64,000 nt of DNA from the NCBI RefSeq assembly GCF_000173075.1, contig NZ_ABVL01000003.1, forward strand, positions 493,995 to 557,994, read 5' to 3'. The notes beneath the pieces were generated by a model. It was given only the letters and a program-made list of their open reading frames with translations. It did not search any database and was not told where the DNA came from. The position numbers and the translations under genes were made by a program. Positions 8,805 to 17,775 of the stretch are shown piece by piece. The number at the start of each line of letters is the position of its first letter. The first letter of the stretch is position 1. The DNA comes from Chthoniobacter flavus Ellin428 (lineage in GTDB: Bacteria > Verrucomicrobiota > Verrucomicrobiia > Chthoniobacterales > Chthoniobacteraceae).

Positions 8805-9354
8805 CCTCGTCGTCCTGCACAATGGCAACGTCTACGTCACTGAGCCCGATTGGGACGGCACGCACAAGGAGCACAGCAAGGTGTGGCTCATCAAGCCCGA
8901 CGCCTCGAAGAGCGTGGTGGATACCGGGCTGAAATTTGCCAACGGCATCACCGCATCGCCGGATCAATCGCTGCTCTACGTCGACGACACCAAGTCGCAC
9001 TGGGTTTACAGCTACCAGATCCAGCCTGACGGCACGTTGAAGGACAAGCAGCGCTATTACCACTTGTTCGAGCCCGACACGGCGGACGACTCCGGTGCCG
9101 ATGGTATGGAGGTGGACAGCGCCGGGCGGCTCTATGTGGCCACGCGCCTCGGTTTGCAGGTCTGCGACCAGGCGGGGCGGGTGAATTGCATCATCCCCAC
9201 GCCGAACGGCAAGGTGAGCAATATCGTCTTCGGCGGCCCGGACTTCGATACCATCTACATCTCCTCCGCGGGCGGCATCTACAAACGCAAGGTGAAGGCG
9301 AAGGCTGCCTCGAGCTTCGCCGCGCCGATCAAGCCCGCCGCGCCGCATCTCTAA
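8533..9354 (+). CDS. SMP-30/gluconolactonase-like propeller, 3' part of the frameshifted gene
   Basis: 273 residues from the ATG at 8533; the same frame is open back to 8473 and there encodes AGEGSPQLQEILIPGEGWQ, which joins smoothly to the esterase frame once one base is dropped. The domain is a six-bladed SMP-30/gluconolactonase/LRE-like propeller (FANGITASPDQSLLYVDDT; GADGMEVDSAGRLYVATRLG). Such domains hydrolyse sugar lactones or bind metal. Esterase plus SMP-30 in one polypeptide is a combination found in secreted proteins of Verrucomicrobiota and Planctomycetota. Without the frame repair this part would lack an export signal. Confidence 0.85.
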   Translation: MVWEGGKATEGMASNAKGEVFFNDVPNSKTYKIALDGKITEFLPDSHRGDGQAFSPNGGLYACAGGVEKIIAYPDGKGEAAEIASGFRGNDLVVLHNGNVYVTEPDWDGTHKEHSKVWLIKPDASKSVVDTGLKFANGITASPDQSLLYVDDTKSHWVYSYQIQPDGTLKDKQRYYHLFEPDTADDSGADGMEVDSAGRLYVATRLGLQVCDQAGRVNCIIPTPNGKVSNIVFGGPDFDTIYISSAGGIYKRKVKAKAASSFAAPIKPAAPHL

Positions 9355-9416
9355 GCGAAAATCTCTTGCGACTATTTCCTAATTCCGAGCATCTATTTGA
9401 ACTCATCACCCCAATC

Positions 9417-10289
9417 ATGAAATCCCCACTCCTCACCAGTATCGCCGCTCTCCTCATCGCCGTGCCTGCGTTTGGCGCCGATGAAAAGCCGGCCGCCGAG
9501 TCCGCCGCCAAAAAGCCCCTTGGCCACCAGGACTCGCCGATCATTCCCGGAACCAAGTGGCACGTGCATGACGGCGAGCGCCCGCAGCCGCCGATCGTGA
9601 CGCCCGGCGAACCGAGCACGCCCGAAAAAGTCGGCACCGCCCCGAGCGACGCCACGGTGCTCTTCGACGGCAAGGATCTCTCGAAGTGGAAGATGGAAAA
9701 GGACGGCAGCGATGCAAAGTGGAAGGTGGAGGATGGCTACATGGAAGTCGTGCCGAAGAGCGGTTACATGGAGACGAAGGAAGAATTCGGCCCCGATTTC
9801 CAACTGCACGTCGAATTCCGCGAGCCGACGCCTCCGACCGGTGACGGCCAGGGCCGCGGCAACAGCGGCGTGTTCCTCTTCGGCCGCTACGAAATCCAGG
9901 TGCTCGACAGCTACAACAACCCGACTTATCCCGACGGCCAGGCCACGGGGATCTATGGTTACATGCCGCCGCAGGTGAATGCCTCACGCCCGCCTGGCGT
10001 GTGGCAGACCTATGACATCCTGTGCGAAGGCCCGCGCTTCAAGGATGGCAAGCTCGAGAAGGCGATGATCGTAACCGTGCTGCACAATGGCGTCGTCACG
10101 CAGAATCACACCGCCCTCATCGGCGAAACGCCGCACCTGCACGTCGGAACCTATCATCCGCACCCGGAAAAGGGTCCGATCAAGCTGCAGGACCACGGCA
10201 ATCCGATTCGCTATCGCAACATCTGGATCCGCGCGATGCATATGCCCACGCCGGGAGACATCGGCGACGGCCCGAAGATCGGACAGTAA
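9417..10289 (+). CDS. Secreted DUF1080 (3-keto-disaccharide hydrolase-like) protein
   Basis: 290 residues from the ATG at 9417, which directly precedes a signal peptide (LLTSIAALLIAVPAFGA). The DUF1080 domain, a concanavalin-like beta sandwich, spans about residues 75-290. It has the family hallmarks ATVLFDGKDLSKW, GNSGVFLFGRYEIQVLDSY and PIRYRNIWIR near the end. Members are exported and some hydrolyse 3-keto-disaccharides. It lies 62 bases after the esterase/SMP-30 gene and 36 bases before the alginate lyase-like gene, all on the plus strand, consistent with one carbohydrate-processing unit. Confidence 0.92.
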   Translation: MKSPLLTSIAALLIAVPAFGADEKPAAESAAKKPLGHQDSPIIPGTKWHVHDGERPQPPIVTPGEPSTPEKVGTAPSDATVLFDGKDLSKWKMEKDGSDAKWKVEDGYMEVVPKSGYMETKEEFGPDFQLHVEFREPTPPTGDGQGRGNSGVFLFGRYEIQVLDSYNNPTYPDGQATGIYGYMPPQVNASRPPGVWQTYDILCEGPRFKDGKLEKAMIVTVLHNGVVTQNHTALIGETPHLHVGTYHPHPEKGPIKLQDHGNPIRYRNIWIRAMHMPTPGDIGDGPKIGQ

Positions 10290-10325
10290 CCGGCGTTACG
10301 CGTCGGCCAACCTCGGTCGCATCGC

Positions 10326-11012
10326 ATGAAAAAATCGCTCTTCGCGTTGACCGCGCTGTATTTTTGCAGCGCGGTCAGCGCTTTTTGTGGGGACACGGCT
10401 CCGCCCGCGCAGGCGTTTGATTTGCACGCCTGGAAGCTGCAGGTGCCGGGGCCGCTCGAGGTCAAGGACCTGCGCAATTACTCCTCCGGCTACTTCTTCC
10501 TCAACGACAGCAAGGAGATGGTCTTCTCGCTCGACGCGGCGGAGAAGGGGACCACGCCGAATACGCATTATGTCCGTTCGGAGTTACGGCATTTGCCGAA
10601 CTGGACGGTGGAGGAAAATCACACCCTCACCGGAGAAGTGCGGGTGGTCTCGCATTTACAGCCGGACAAGCTGACCGTGCTGCAGATTCACGGCATCACG
10701 CTCGAGGGAGATAATGCGCCGCCCCTATTGCGGATCGCGGTGAATCACGGCAGCCTCTACGCTGCGGTGAAGCCGGATAATTCCGGGGACAAGACGGACA
10801 TGGTGCTGTTGAAGAAAGACCTCAAGGGTGATTACGCCAAGGTCTCGATCATCGTGAAAGGCGGGCAATTGCACATCGCCGTGGATGGGCAGGAGAAGCT
10901 GGTGCGCGACCTGTCGTATTGGAAGTTCGCCAACTATTTCAAAGCCGGCCTGTATCCGCAGGCGACCAAAGGCACGGCGCAGGTTTTCTTCCGCTCTCTC
11001 AAGGCGGAATAG
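10326..11012 (+). CDS. Secreted PL7-type alginate lyase-like protein
   Basis: 228 residues with a signal peptide (MKKSLFALTALYFCSAVSAF). The mature protein has the three signature strands of polysaccharide lyase family 7: RSELR at 84-88, QIHG at 120-123 and YFKAGLYPQ near 205. In this family the Arg, Gln, His and Tyr of these motifs form the beta-elimination site for alginate or related uronates. The length fits a single catalytic domain with no extra module. Substrate specificity cannot be read from the sequence. Confidence 0.88.
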   Translation: MKKSLFALTALYFCSAVSAFCGDTAPPAQAFDLHAWKLQVPGPLEVKDLRNYSSGYFFLNDSKEMVFSLDAAEKGTTPNTHYVRSELRHLPNWTVEENHTLTGEVRVVSHLQPDKLTVLQIHGITLEGDNAPPLLRIAVNHGSLYAAVKPDNSGDKTDMVLLKKDLKGDYAKVSIIVKGGQLHIAVDGQEKLVRDLSYWKFANYFKAGLYPQATKGTAQVFFRSLKAE

Positions 11013-11019
11013 GGAATAC

Positions 11020-11202
11020 ATGAATGCGCTGAGCCTCGTTTCATTCATCCTGATTCCAGCGGTTCTCGTGGTGGGGTGCGCCAATGAGCCGTCGATGCCC
11101 AAGAAAGACGACCGCCTCGGGGTTAGCAGCGGGGTAACCCTCTCTTCGCACGATATGTCCCGCGTCTCGCCGGCCCGTCCGAATACGATGCCGCCAAACT
11201 AA
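11020..11202 (+). CDS. Small lipoprotein
   Basis: 60 residues from the ATG at 11020, only 7 bases after the alginate lyase stop. The signal ends in a lipobox (LVVGC). The mature part is about 40 residues, polar and Ser/Pro-rich (LGVSSGVTLSSHDMSR), with no recognised fold. The next gene starts 2 bases after its stop, so it is embedded in the operon. Confidence 0.65.
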   Translation: MNALSLVSFILIPAVLVVGCANEPSMPKKDDRLGVSSGVTLSSHDMSRVSPARPNTMPPN

Positions 11203-11204
11203 AT

Positions 11205-12311
11205 ATGAAACTCTCACTGTTCCCCCTCGTTTGTCTATGTGCGGTGTCCGCACAGGGCGCGCTTGATCAATCACTGCAAGCTCTGGCAAATGTCGGCCGG
11301 GAAGGACAGGGGAATGAAGCGGCAAGTGTAGCCTGGAAGGAGGTGGTGCAGACCGGACCCGCTTCGCTGCCTGCGTTGTTGGCGGTCGTGGGCAAGGGAA
11401 GTCCGGTGGCCGACAACTGGCTGCGCATTGCCGGGGATGCCATCGTGCAAAACGCGCGAGCGCAAGGCCAGGCCTTGCCCGTGGCCGAGGTGGAAGCCTT
11501 TCTCAAGGACACCGCGCACCCGCCGCCGGCGCGCCGCCTGGCTTTTGATCTTCTCAAGGAAGCTGATCCCGCAAGGGCCGATGCCGTAGAGCCCTCGCTG
11601 GCCACCGACCCCGTACAGGAGTTGCGGCGCGGCGCGGTGCAACGGCTCATCGATGCGGCCAGGACCAAGGAAGCCGATGCGGCCAAAACGGCTTATCTCG
11701 CCGCGCTCGATGTGGTGCGCGATGAGGACCAGACGCGCGCCATCGTCACGGAATTGCGCAAGCAATCCGTGCCGGTGGATTTGCCGAAGCACTTTGGTTT
11801 CCTCATGCAGTGGCAGGTCATCGGGCCATTCGACAACTCGGAGCGGAAGGGTTTCGAGACGGTCTTCCCGCCGGAAAAGGAAATCCGGCTCGATGCCACC
11901 TATGACGGAAAGAGCGGGCCGGTGAAGTGGCAGCCCTTCGTGAGCGGCGACGAATATGGAAAGCTCGATTTCAACAAGCCGTTTGGGATGTTGAAGGAAG
12001 TGACCGCCTATGCCGTGGCCGATTTCCAGTCCACGGAAGAGCGCGATGCCGAGATCCGGCTGGGCTGCAAGGATGGGTGGAAGGTGTGGCTCAATGGACA
12101 GTTTCTCTTCGGTCGCGATGAATACCACCGAGGCCAGCAGATGGATCAGTACAAGCTGAAGTGCCATCTGCGGAAGGGCGCGAATACCATTCTCGTGAAA
12201 TGCTGCCAGAACGAGCAGAAGGAACAATGGACCGTGGAATGGGAATTCCAGCTTCGAGTTTGCGATGGCGCCGGCACGGCCATTCTCGCCGCGGCAACAC
12301 CGGCCAAATGA
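11205..12311 (+). CDS. Secreted protein with HEAT-like helices and a C-terminal beta sandwich
   Basis: 368 residues with signal peptide (KLSLFPLVCLCAVSAQGA). Residues 20-200 are alanine-rich and helical and look like HEAT/armadillo repeats (RRLAFDLLKEADPARADAV). From about 205 comes a jelly-roll domain beginning WQVIGPFDNSERKGF and continuing with LGCKDGWKVWLNGQ and KGANTILVKCCQ. This resembles the sugar-binding jelly rolls seen next to glycoside hydrolase domains. No catalytic residues are identified. The stop overlaps the ATG of the next gene (ATGA at 12308), suggesting translational coupling. Confidence 0.75.
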   Translation: MKLSLFPLVCLCAVSAQGALDQSLQALANVGREGQGNEAASVAWKEVVQTGPASLPALLAVVGKGSPVADNWLRIAGDAIVQNARAQGQALPVAEVEAFLKDTAHPPPARRLAFDLLKEADPARADAVEPSLATDPVQELRRGAVQRLIDAARTKEADAAKTAYLAALDVVRDEDQTRAIVTELRKQSVPVDLPKHFGFLMQWQVIGPFDNSERKGFETVFPPEKEIRLDATYDGKSGPVKWQPFVSGDEYGKLDFNKPFGMLKEVTAYAVADFQSTEERDAEIRLGCKDGWKVWLNGQFLFGRDEYHRGQQMDQYKLKCHLRKGANTILVKCCQNEQKEQWTVEWEFQLRVCDGAGTAILAAATPAK

Positions 12312-13549
12312 ACCCCTGCTTTTCTTCCCCCATGCGCCTCCTTTATTCTCTTTCTCTCCTCGCCCTGGCTTGGGCCGCGCCGGCGCTGGGCCTCCGACTG
12401 GGCCGCAATTCCGTGGCCCCCGATAGCACGGCGGTGGCGCCGGACGGACAGATTCCGGCCGCATTGAAAATCGATTGGAGCGTGCCACTGCCCGGACGTG
12501 GCCTGGCGAGCCCGATCATCGTCGGTGACAAGCTATTCCTCACCTGCGCCAGCGGGCCGAAGCAGGAGCGACTGCACCTCTTCTGCCTCGACGCCGCGAA
12601 TGGCCGCAAAATCTGGGAACGCCAGTTGCAGGCGACGGGCCGCACGATGTCTCATCCCAAGACTTCGATCGCTTCCTCGACGCCGTGCAGCGATGGCCGG
12701 CACGTCTTTGCCCTGTGGAGTTGCAACGATCTCGCGGCTTTCGATCTCGAGGGAAATCTGCTCTGGGTGCGCGGGCTCACGACGGATTACCCGAACGCCA
12801 GCAACAGTCTCGGCATGGCCTCCTCGCCCATTGTGATCGGTGAAACCGTGGTCGTGACGATTGAAAACGATAGCGAGAGCTACTCGCTCGGGGTCGATGC
12901 CAAAACGGGATGCAACCTGTGGAAGCTCGATCGGCCGAAGGCGGCGAACTGGAGCAGTCCGGTGCCCTGGCGGGCCGGCGCCCACGCGACGCCGGTGGCC
13001 GTGCTGCAGTCCTCCAAGGGACTCCTGGCCGTCGATCCGGCGAGCGGCAGCCGGCTGTGGGAGTATACGGAAGGCGCCTCGACCACGAGTTCGAGTGTCG
13101 TGGCTTCGGGAATCATCTATGCGGCGTCGAATGGTGTCACCGCGCTCTCCCCGGATGCCAGCAATGCCGCGCCGAAACAGCTCTGGCGCTCGAAGCAGAT
13201 CAACCCGGCGACGATCAGTCCGCTCGTGTTGGGGGGCTCGATTTTCAGCTGCAACAACGCGGGCGTGATATTGGCGGGAGACATCAAGACAGGCAGCATC
13301 CAATGGAAGCTGCGGCTCACCGGGCCGTTCAGCGGTTCGCCGGTGGGCGCAGGCTCCCGGTTGCTGGCGGTGAATGAGAAAGGCCTCGTGCAGGTCGTCG
13401 AGACGAGCGCGTCCGAGGGCAAGTTGATCGGCCAGGTGCAATTGCCACTGAACACCGAGACGAAAGAAAACATTCTCTGCACCCCGGCGATCAGCGGGAA
13501 TCACGTCTACGTGCGGACGGATAGCACGCTGTGGCGACTCGGGGAGTAG
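12308..13549 (+). CDS. Secreted PQQ-type beta-propeller protein
   Basis: 413 residues from 12308; the ATG at 12332 gives a cleaner signal peptide (RLLYSLSLLALAWAAPALG) and is an equally good start. The rest is a series of PQQ/WD-like blades with motifs of the type LFCLDAANGRKIWE, LGVDAKTGCNLWKLD, LLAVDPASGSRLWEY and LAGDIKTGSIQWKL. Proteins of this type are often propellers without enzymatic activity (BamB-like) or quinoprotein-like. No calcium or quinone ligands can be assigned. It is the last gene of the 7587-13549 block. Confidence 0.85.
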   Translation: MNPCFSSPMRLLYSLSLLALAWAAPALGLRLGRNSVAPDSTAVAPDGQIPAALKIDWSVPLPGRGLASPIIVGDKLFLTCASGPKQERLHLFCLDAANGRKIWERQLQATGRTMSHPKTSIASSTPCSDGRHVFALWSCNDLAAFDLEGNLLWVRGLTTDYPNASNSLGMASSPIVIGETVVVTIENDSESYSLGVDAKTGCNLWKLDRPKAANWSSPVPWRAGAHATPVAVLQSSKGLLAVDPASGSRLWEYTEGASTTSSSVVASGIIYAASNGVTALSPDASNAAPKQLWRSKQINPATISPLVLGGSIFSCNNAGVILAGDIKTGSIQWKLRLTGPFSGSPVGAGSRLLAVNEKGLVQVVETSASEGKLIGQVQLPLNTETKENILCTPAISGNHVYVRTDSTLWRLGE

Positions 13550-13648
13550 TGCCATTCTTCAAACGGATCCGCCCGATGGAGCGTCCGCCACGCAATTGTA
13601 ACAATCCTGCTCAAGCGTTCCGCTGAAACTCCCGGCATCTTATGTGCC

Positions 13649-14938
13649 GTGACCGCTCCGTCCTCCTCGACTGCCCCGTCCGCTTCTGAGCCGAAAATGG
13701 CGGATGGGATGATCGATTGGCGGACCTTGATTGGCCACAGCGAGGCGGTGCAAGGGGACGAACCGACGGATACCGCCTTTGAGCGTTTTCGGGGCCACAA
13801 GCAGGAATACATGGCCGTGCTCGATGGCCAGCGACCGGAGGGTGTCTGTGCGCGGCGTGAGATTGGGATGCTGCTCGGCGGCCGCTACGGTTACGCCCTT
13901 TTCGCTCGCAAACCCGCCCGCGCCCATATGGCGCCGACTTCGCTCTCGGTATCTGTAGATATGACGGTCGACGCTGTCCTGCGGGCCGTATTTTCGCGGG
14001 AGGCGGCGGAATTTTACGACGACGTCATTCTCGTGGATAGCGAGGGTCTCTTCCTGGGCCTCATTCACGTCCACACGCTGGTTCGCTTGCAGACATCCCT
14101 ACTCGAGGCGCACGTGGAGCAATTGCAGGCTCAACGCCGGGAAATCGCGAACAAGAACGAACAGATGGAGATGGACCTCGCTCTCGCGCGTGAGATGCAA
14201 CTCACGCTCCTGCCGCGGCAATTTCCCGCCTTTCCGCCCGGAGCGAAGGCCGAGGATAGCACCCTGCGCTTTGCCCATCACTATCTGCCCTCTACGGCGG
14301 TGAGCGGCGATCTTTTTCACGTCTTCCCGCTCGGCGAGCACCGGGCCGGCGTCTTCATCTGCGATGTGATGGGCCATGGCGTCCGCTCCGCCCTGATCAC
14401 CGCCATGATGCGGGTGCTCGTGCAGGAAGCCTGCACCCACGTTTCCTCGCCGGGCGAAGTGCTCGCCCGCGTGAACCGCGGTCTCATCGAGATCATCCCC
14501 ACGGAAACAGGAGTGATGTTCGTCACCGCCGCCTACGCCATCTTCGATGCCGAACGCCGCTCGGTCAGCTACGCCAGTGCCGGGCATCCCGCGCCGCTGC
14601 ACCTCATGCGAGGAAAGGGGACTGTGGGCTTGCTCGATCAACCGCGCTGTGATTTCAACCCCGCACTCGGCATTTTCCCGCAGGTGACTTTCGGCAACTA
14701 CGAACGATCTCTCGAGGCCGGGGACATCATCCTCTTCTACACCGATGGGCTGTTCGAAGTGGACGGGGCCGATGGCACTCTACTCAGTGTCGAAGGCCTC
14801 GCCGAGTTCACCCGGGCTTTGGCCGCTGAACCGCTCCCGGTGTTGGTCGATGGCATCGTCGCCGCCGTGCGATCCTACGCGGCGCGTGGCTTCGACGACG
14901 ACGTCTGCCTGCTCGCCGCCGAAATACCGGCGAGGTAG
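13649..14938 (+). CDS. PP2C/SpoIIE-family serine phosphatase with N-terminal CBS-like domain
   Basis: 429 residues from a GTG at 13649 (an internal ATG at 13697 gives MADGMIDWRTL). Residues about 60-150 look like a CBS pair (VDAVLRAVFSREAAEF, then VDSEGLFLGLIHVHTLVRL), followed by a coiled-coil linker (QLQAQRREIANKNEQMEM). The C-terminal SpoIIE/RsbU phosphatase has GDLFHV, CDVMGHGVRSALI, ASAGHPAPLHL, LFYTDGLFE and FDDDVCLL, so the metal-binding aspartates are present. Such enzymes dephosphorylate anti-sigma-factor antagonists. No partner kinase or antagonist gene is seen nearby. Confidence 0.92.
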   Translation: MTAPSSSTAPSASEPKMADGMIDWRTLIGHSEAVQGDEPTDTAFERFRGHKQEYMAVLDGQRPEGVCARREIGMLLGGRYGYALFARKPARAHMAPTSLSVSVDMTVDAVLRAVFSREAAEFYDDVILVDSEGLFLGLIHVHTLVRLQTSLLEAHVEQLQAQRREIANKNEQMEMDLALAREMQLTLLPRQFPAFPPGAKAEDSTLRFAHHYLPSTAVSGDLFHVFPLGEHRAGVFICDVMGHGVRSALITAMMRVLVQEACTHVSSPGEVLARVNRGLIEIIPTETGVMFVTAAYAIFDAERRSVSYASAGHPAPLHLMRGKGTVGLLDQPRCDFNPALGIFPQVTFGNYERSLEAGDIILFYTDGLFEVDGADGTLLSVEGLAEFTRALAAEPLPVLVDGIVAAVRSYAARGFDDDVCLLAAEIPAR

Positions 14939-14975
14939 CGACGAGAACGCGATCTTGCGCAGCCTGGCGTGCCCT

Positions 14976-15075
14976 TGATCATAATCTTTAATCCTTAATC
15001 CTTAATCGTTAATCCTTAATCCTTCAGACGTCGGGTCTGGGCGAAGGATTAAGGATTAAGGATTACGATTAAGAA
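14976..15075. repeat. Word-repeat hairpin, TTAATC family (copy 3)
   Basis: The left arm 14976-15023 has six near copies of CTTAATC. The right arm 15042-15075 has four or five copies of GGATTAA, with a GC-rich loop of about 18 bases. It separates the phosphatase from the CysJ-like gene. Confidence 0.85.
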
Positions 15076-15141
15076 GAAGATGCCCCGTGACACACGACGG
15101 ACTTGCGGGGGCGTTTCATGCGCCCTATTCTCCGCCGTTTT

Positions 15142-16296
15142 ATGTCGTCAGATCCTACTTCGCTTTATTCGCGCAAAAATCCGTTTCCCGCTCTTCATCC
15201 CGTTAATCGCAAGCTGTCGGGAGAAGGATCGGGCAAGGACACGCGCCATCATGAAATTTCGCTCGCCGGTTCGGGGCTGAATTACGAAGTCGGCGATTCC
15301 CTGGGTCTTTTTGCCACGAACGACCCGGAGCTCGTGCAGGAGATCATCACGGCCATCGGCGCCACCGGCGAGGAAAGCGTGACGGGGTCGGATGGACAGC
15401 CGAAGTCCCTGCGGAATGCGCTGCTTGGCGACTATATCATCACCCAACCGAGCAAGGAATTCCTCAAGGCGCTCATCGAGAAGGCCGACTCCGCAGTCGC
15501 CGATTTGCGCGATCTTTTCAACGACCCGGCGCAGAAAAAGGCGCTGGAGGATTACCTCTGGGGTCTCGAGTTCATCGATTTCCTCCTCGCGCATCATTCA
15601 GTGAAGTGGGGTGTGGAAGAATTCGTGAAGACGCTGCGCAAGTTGCAGCCGCGCCTTTACTCGATCGCCTCGTCGCTCAAGGCGAATCCCGAATCCGTGC
15701 ATCTCACCGTGGCCACGGTGCGTTACGAGAGCCATGGGCGGAAGCGCAAGGGCGTGGCCTCGACCTTCCTCGCCGAACGCTGGGGTGGCGACCAGAAGGC
15801 CGGCGTGTTCGTCCATACGGCCAAACATTTCCGTCTGCCGGAAGACACGAATACCCCGGTCATCATGGTCGGCCCGGGCACGGGTGTGGCGCCGTTCCGC
15901 GCTTACATCCAGGAGCGCAAGGTGACCGGCGCGAAGGGCAAGAACTGGCTCTTCTTCGGTGAGCAGACCCGCGCGAAGGATTTCCTTTACGAACAAGAAC
16001 TCGCCGCGCTGCAGGCCGATGGCGTGCTGAACAAGCTCGAGGTCGCCTTTTCCCGCGACCAGGCCAACAAGATTTACGTGCAGGACAAAATGCGCGAGAA
16101 CGCCGCGGAGCTGTGGAAATGGTTGCAGGAAGGCGCGCACTTCTATGTGTGCGGCGATGGTGCCCGCATGGCCAAGGACGTGGATACCGAACTGCATCGC
16201 ATCGCCGAGTCGCAGGGTGGCAAATCGCCCGAAGAAGCGGCGGCTTACGTCGAGAGCCTGAAGAAGGAGAAGCGTTACAAGAAGGACGTGTACTGA
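15142..16296 (+). CDS. CysJ-like flavoprotein (FAD/NADPH reductase) lacking a flavodoxin domain
   Basis: 384 residues from the ATG at 15142 (an ATG at 15118 is possible). The protein begins near the connecting FAD domain (YSRKNPFPALHPVNRKLS; YEVGDSLGLFATND), continues with the FAD motif RLYSIASS, and the NADPH-binding domain VGPGTGVAPFRAYIQER, FFGEQTRAKDFLYEQEL and YVCGDGARMAKDV. It ends KKDVY, the usual C-terminus of sulfite reductase alpha subunits. The E. coli CysJ has about 599 residues including an N-terminal flavodoxin domain; this is absent here, so electrons must pass to an external carrier or directly to a partner. No CysI gene is seen in the window. Confidence 0.9.
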   Translation: MSSDPTSLYSRKNPFPALHPVNRKLSGEGSGKDTRHHEISLAGSGLNYEVGDSLGLFATNDPELVQEIITAIGATGEESVTGSDGQPKSLRNALLGDYIITQPSKEFLKALIEKADSAVADLRDLFNDPAQKKALEDYLWGLEFIDFLLAHHSVKWGVEEFVKTLRKLQPRLYSIASSLKANPESVHLTVATVRYESHGRKRKGVASTFLAERWGGDQKAGVFVHTAKHFRLPEDTNTPVIMVGPGTGVAPFRAYIQERKVTGAKGKNWLFFGEQTRAKDFLYEQELAALQADGVLNKLEVAFSRDQANKIYVQDKMRENAAELWKWLQEGAHFYVCGDGARMAKDVDTELHRIAESQGGKSPEEAAAYVESLKKEKRYKKDVY

Positions 16297-16302
16297 GAGA
16301 TC

Positions 16303-16391
16303 AGTGCCAAGAGCCAAGTAACGAGAGCCAAGTGGCCCGGCCGAGCGCTAGAATGTGGCGCACTTGGCTCTTGGCTCCAGGCTCTTGGAAC
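16303..16391. repeat. Word-repeat hairpin, GAGCCAAGT family
   Basis: The left arm 16303-16334 holds three near copies of GAGCCAAGT. The right arm 16352-16391 holds the inverted ACTTGGCTC/CTTGGCTC words. It lies between the CysJ-like gene and aroC, starting 7 bases after the first stop. Confidence 0.8.
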
Positions 16392-16407
16392 TCCTTAATC
16401 CCACATC

Positions 16408-17490
16408 ATGTCCAGTCAGTTTGGCCAAGCTTTCCGCATCTCCACCTGGGGTGAATCCCATGGGGGCGGTGTCGGCGTTGTGATTGATGGTTGTCCGCCG
16501 CGCCTTGAATTGAGCGAGGCGGATATCCAGCGCGATCTCGACCGCCGCCGTCCCGGCCAGAGTGAGATTGTCACCCCGCGCGATGAAGCGGATCAGTGCC
16601 GCATTCTCTCTGGAGTGTTCCAGGGGCAGACGCTCGGCACGCCGATCTGTGTCGCCGTCATGAACAAGGACGCGCGGCCGGAATCGTACCGCGAGATGGA
16701 GACGGCCTATCGCCCGTCCCACGCCGACTACACCTACCAGGCGAAGTATGGCATTCGCAATTGGCAGGGCGGTGGGCGCGCTTCGGCGCGGGAGACGATC
16801 GGGCGTGTGGCTGCCGCGGCTGTGGCCAAGAAGGCGCTGACGCAATTGGCGCCGGGGCTGGAGATCGTGGCCTATGTGAAGACGATTCACGAAATCAAGG
16901 CCTACGTTAATCCGGAGACGGTTACGATGGAGGAGGTCGAGTCGAACATTGTGCGCTGCCCCGATCCGGCGAAGGCGCAGGAGATGATCGATTTCATCAA
17001 GCAGGTGCGCAGCGAGGGCGACAGCGTGGGGGGGACGATCGAGTGCGTCATCCGCGGCACGCCGGCGGGCTGGGGTGAACCGGTCTTCGACAAGATCGAA
17101 GCGGACCTGGCCAAGGCGATGATGAGTCTGCCGGCGACCAAGGGTTTCGAAGTCGGCAGCGGCTTCGCTGGGACGCGTCTGCGCGGCTCGGAGCACAACG
17201 ACGCTTTCGTGATGGAGAGTGGCAAAGTGCGCACGCGGACCAATCTCTCCGGCGGCATTCAAGGCGGCATCACCAATGGCGAGCCGATCTTCCTGCGCAT
17301 CGCCTTCAAGCCCACGGCGACCATTTTCAAACCCCAGGAGACGGTGACCGTCACTGGCGAAGCGACGGAGCTCCAAGCGCGCGGACGCCACGACCCGTGC
17401 GTGCTCCCGCGAGCGGTGCCCATGGTGGAAGCCATGGCGGCGCTGGTCCTCGTCGACCACGCCCTGCGTCAGCGCGGGCAGGTGGGGTAA
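16408..17490 (+). CDS. aroC: Chorismate synthase
   Basis: 360 residues, matching the usual length near 360. The protein converts 5-enolpyruvylshikimate 3-phosphate to chorismate, using reduced FMN, in the shikimate pathway. Signature segments are visible in order: [67 protein letters not shown] and [14 protein letters not shown], with [15 protein letters not shown] at the C-terminus. The ATG at 16408 lies 17 bases after a hairpin of the word-repeat class. Confidence 0.98.
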   Translation: MSSQFGQAFRISTWGESHGGGVGVVIDGCPPRLELSEADIQRDLDRRRPGQSEIVTPRDEADQCRILSGVFQGQTLGTPICVAVMNKDARPESYREMETAYRPSHADYTYQAKYGIRNWQGGGRASARETIGRVAAAAVAKKALTQLAPGLEIVAYVKTIHEIKAYVNPETVTMEEVESNIVRCPDPAKAQEMIDFIKQVRSEGDSVGGTIECVIRGTPAGWGEPVFDKIEADLAKAMMSLPATKGFEVGSGFAGTRLRGSEHNDAFVMESGKVRTRTNLSGGIQGGITNGEPIFLRIAFKPTATIFKPQETVTVTGEATELQARGRHDPCVLPRAVPMVEAMAALVLVDHALRQRGQVG

Positions 17491-17561
17491 TCCGCCAGAC
17501 TGAATCTGGCATTCGCTGAAAGCGTGCGTTGGCGATTCTTCTAATCGCGGAGCGATTCATG

Positions 17562-17715
17562 CCTGTAGCCGTGGACTTTAGCCCACGGAAACCTTTTCCC
17601 AGCGGCCTCGTCGCGGAGCGACGTTGGCCTTTTGGCGGTGAGTCGCGGTCGCAAACGTCGCTCCGCGACGCGCCTCATGGACGCCCTTCCGTGGACTAAA
17701 GTCCACGGCTACAGG
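17562..17715. repeat. REP-like palindrome cluster A
   Basis: Two types of palindrome are arranged symmetrically. A 27-base unit containing GTAGCCGTGGACTTTAG lies at 17562-17588, its inverse at 17689-17715. A CGTCGCGGAGCGACG palindrome lies at 17609-17623 and its variant CGTCGCTCCGCGACG at 17656-17670. The same units recur at 21961-22041. The cluster lies between the convergent genes aroC and the oxidoreductase. Confidence 0.85.
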
Positions 17716-17775
17716 CAAACATCGCTCAGCGATTGAAAAGACCGCTGTCGTCCACTGGCTGAATGTCGATTTAGC

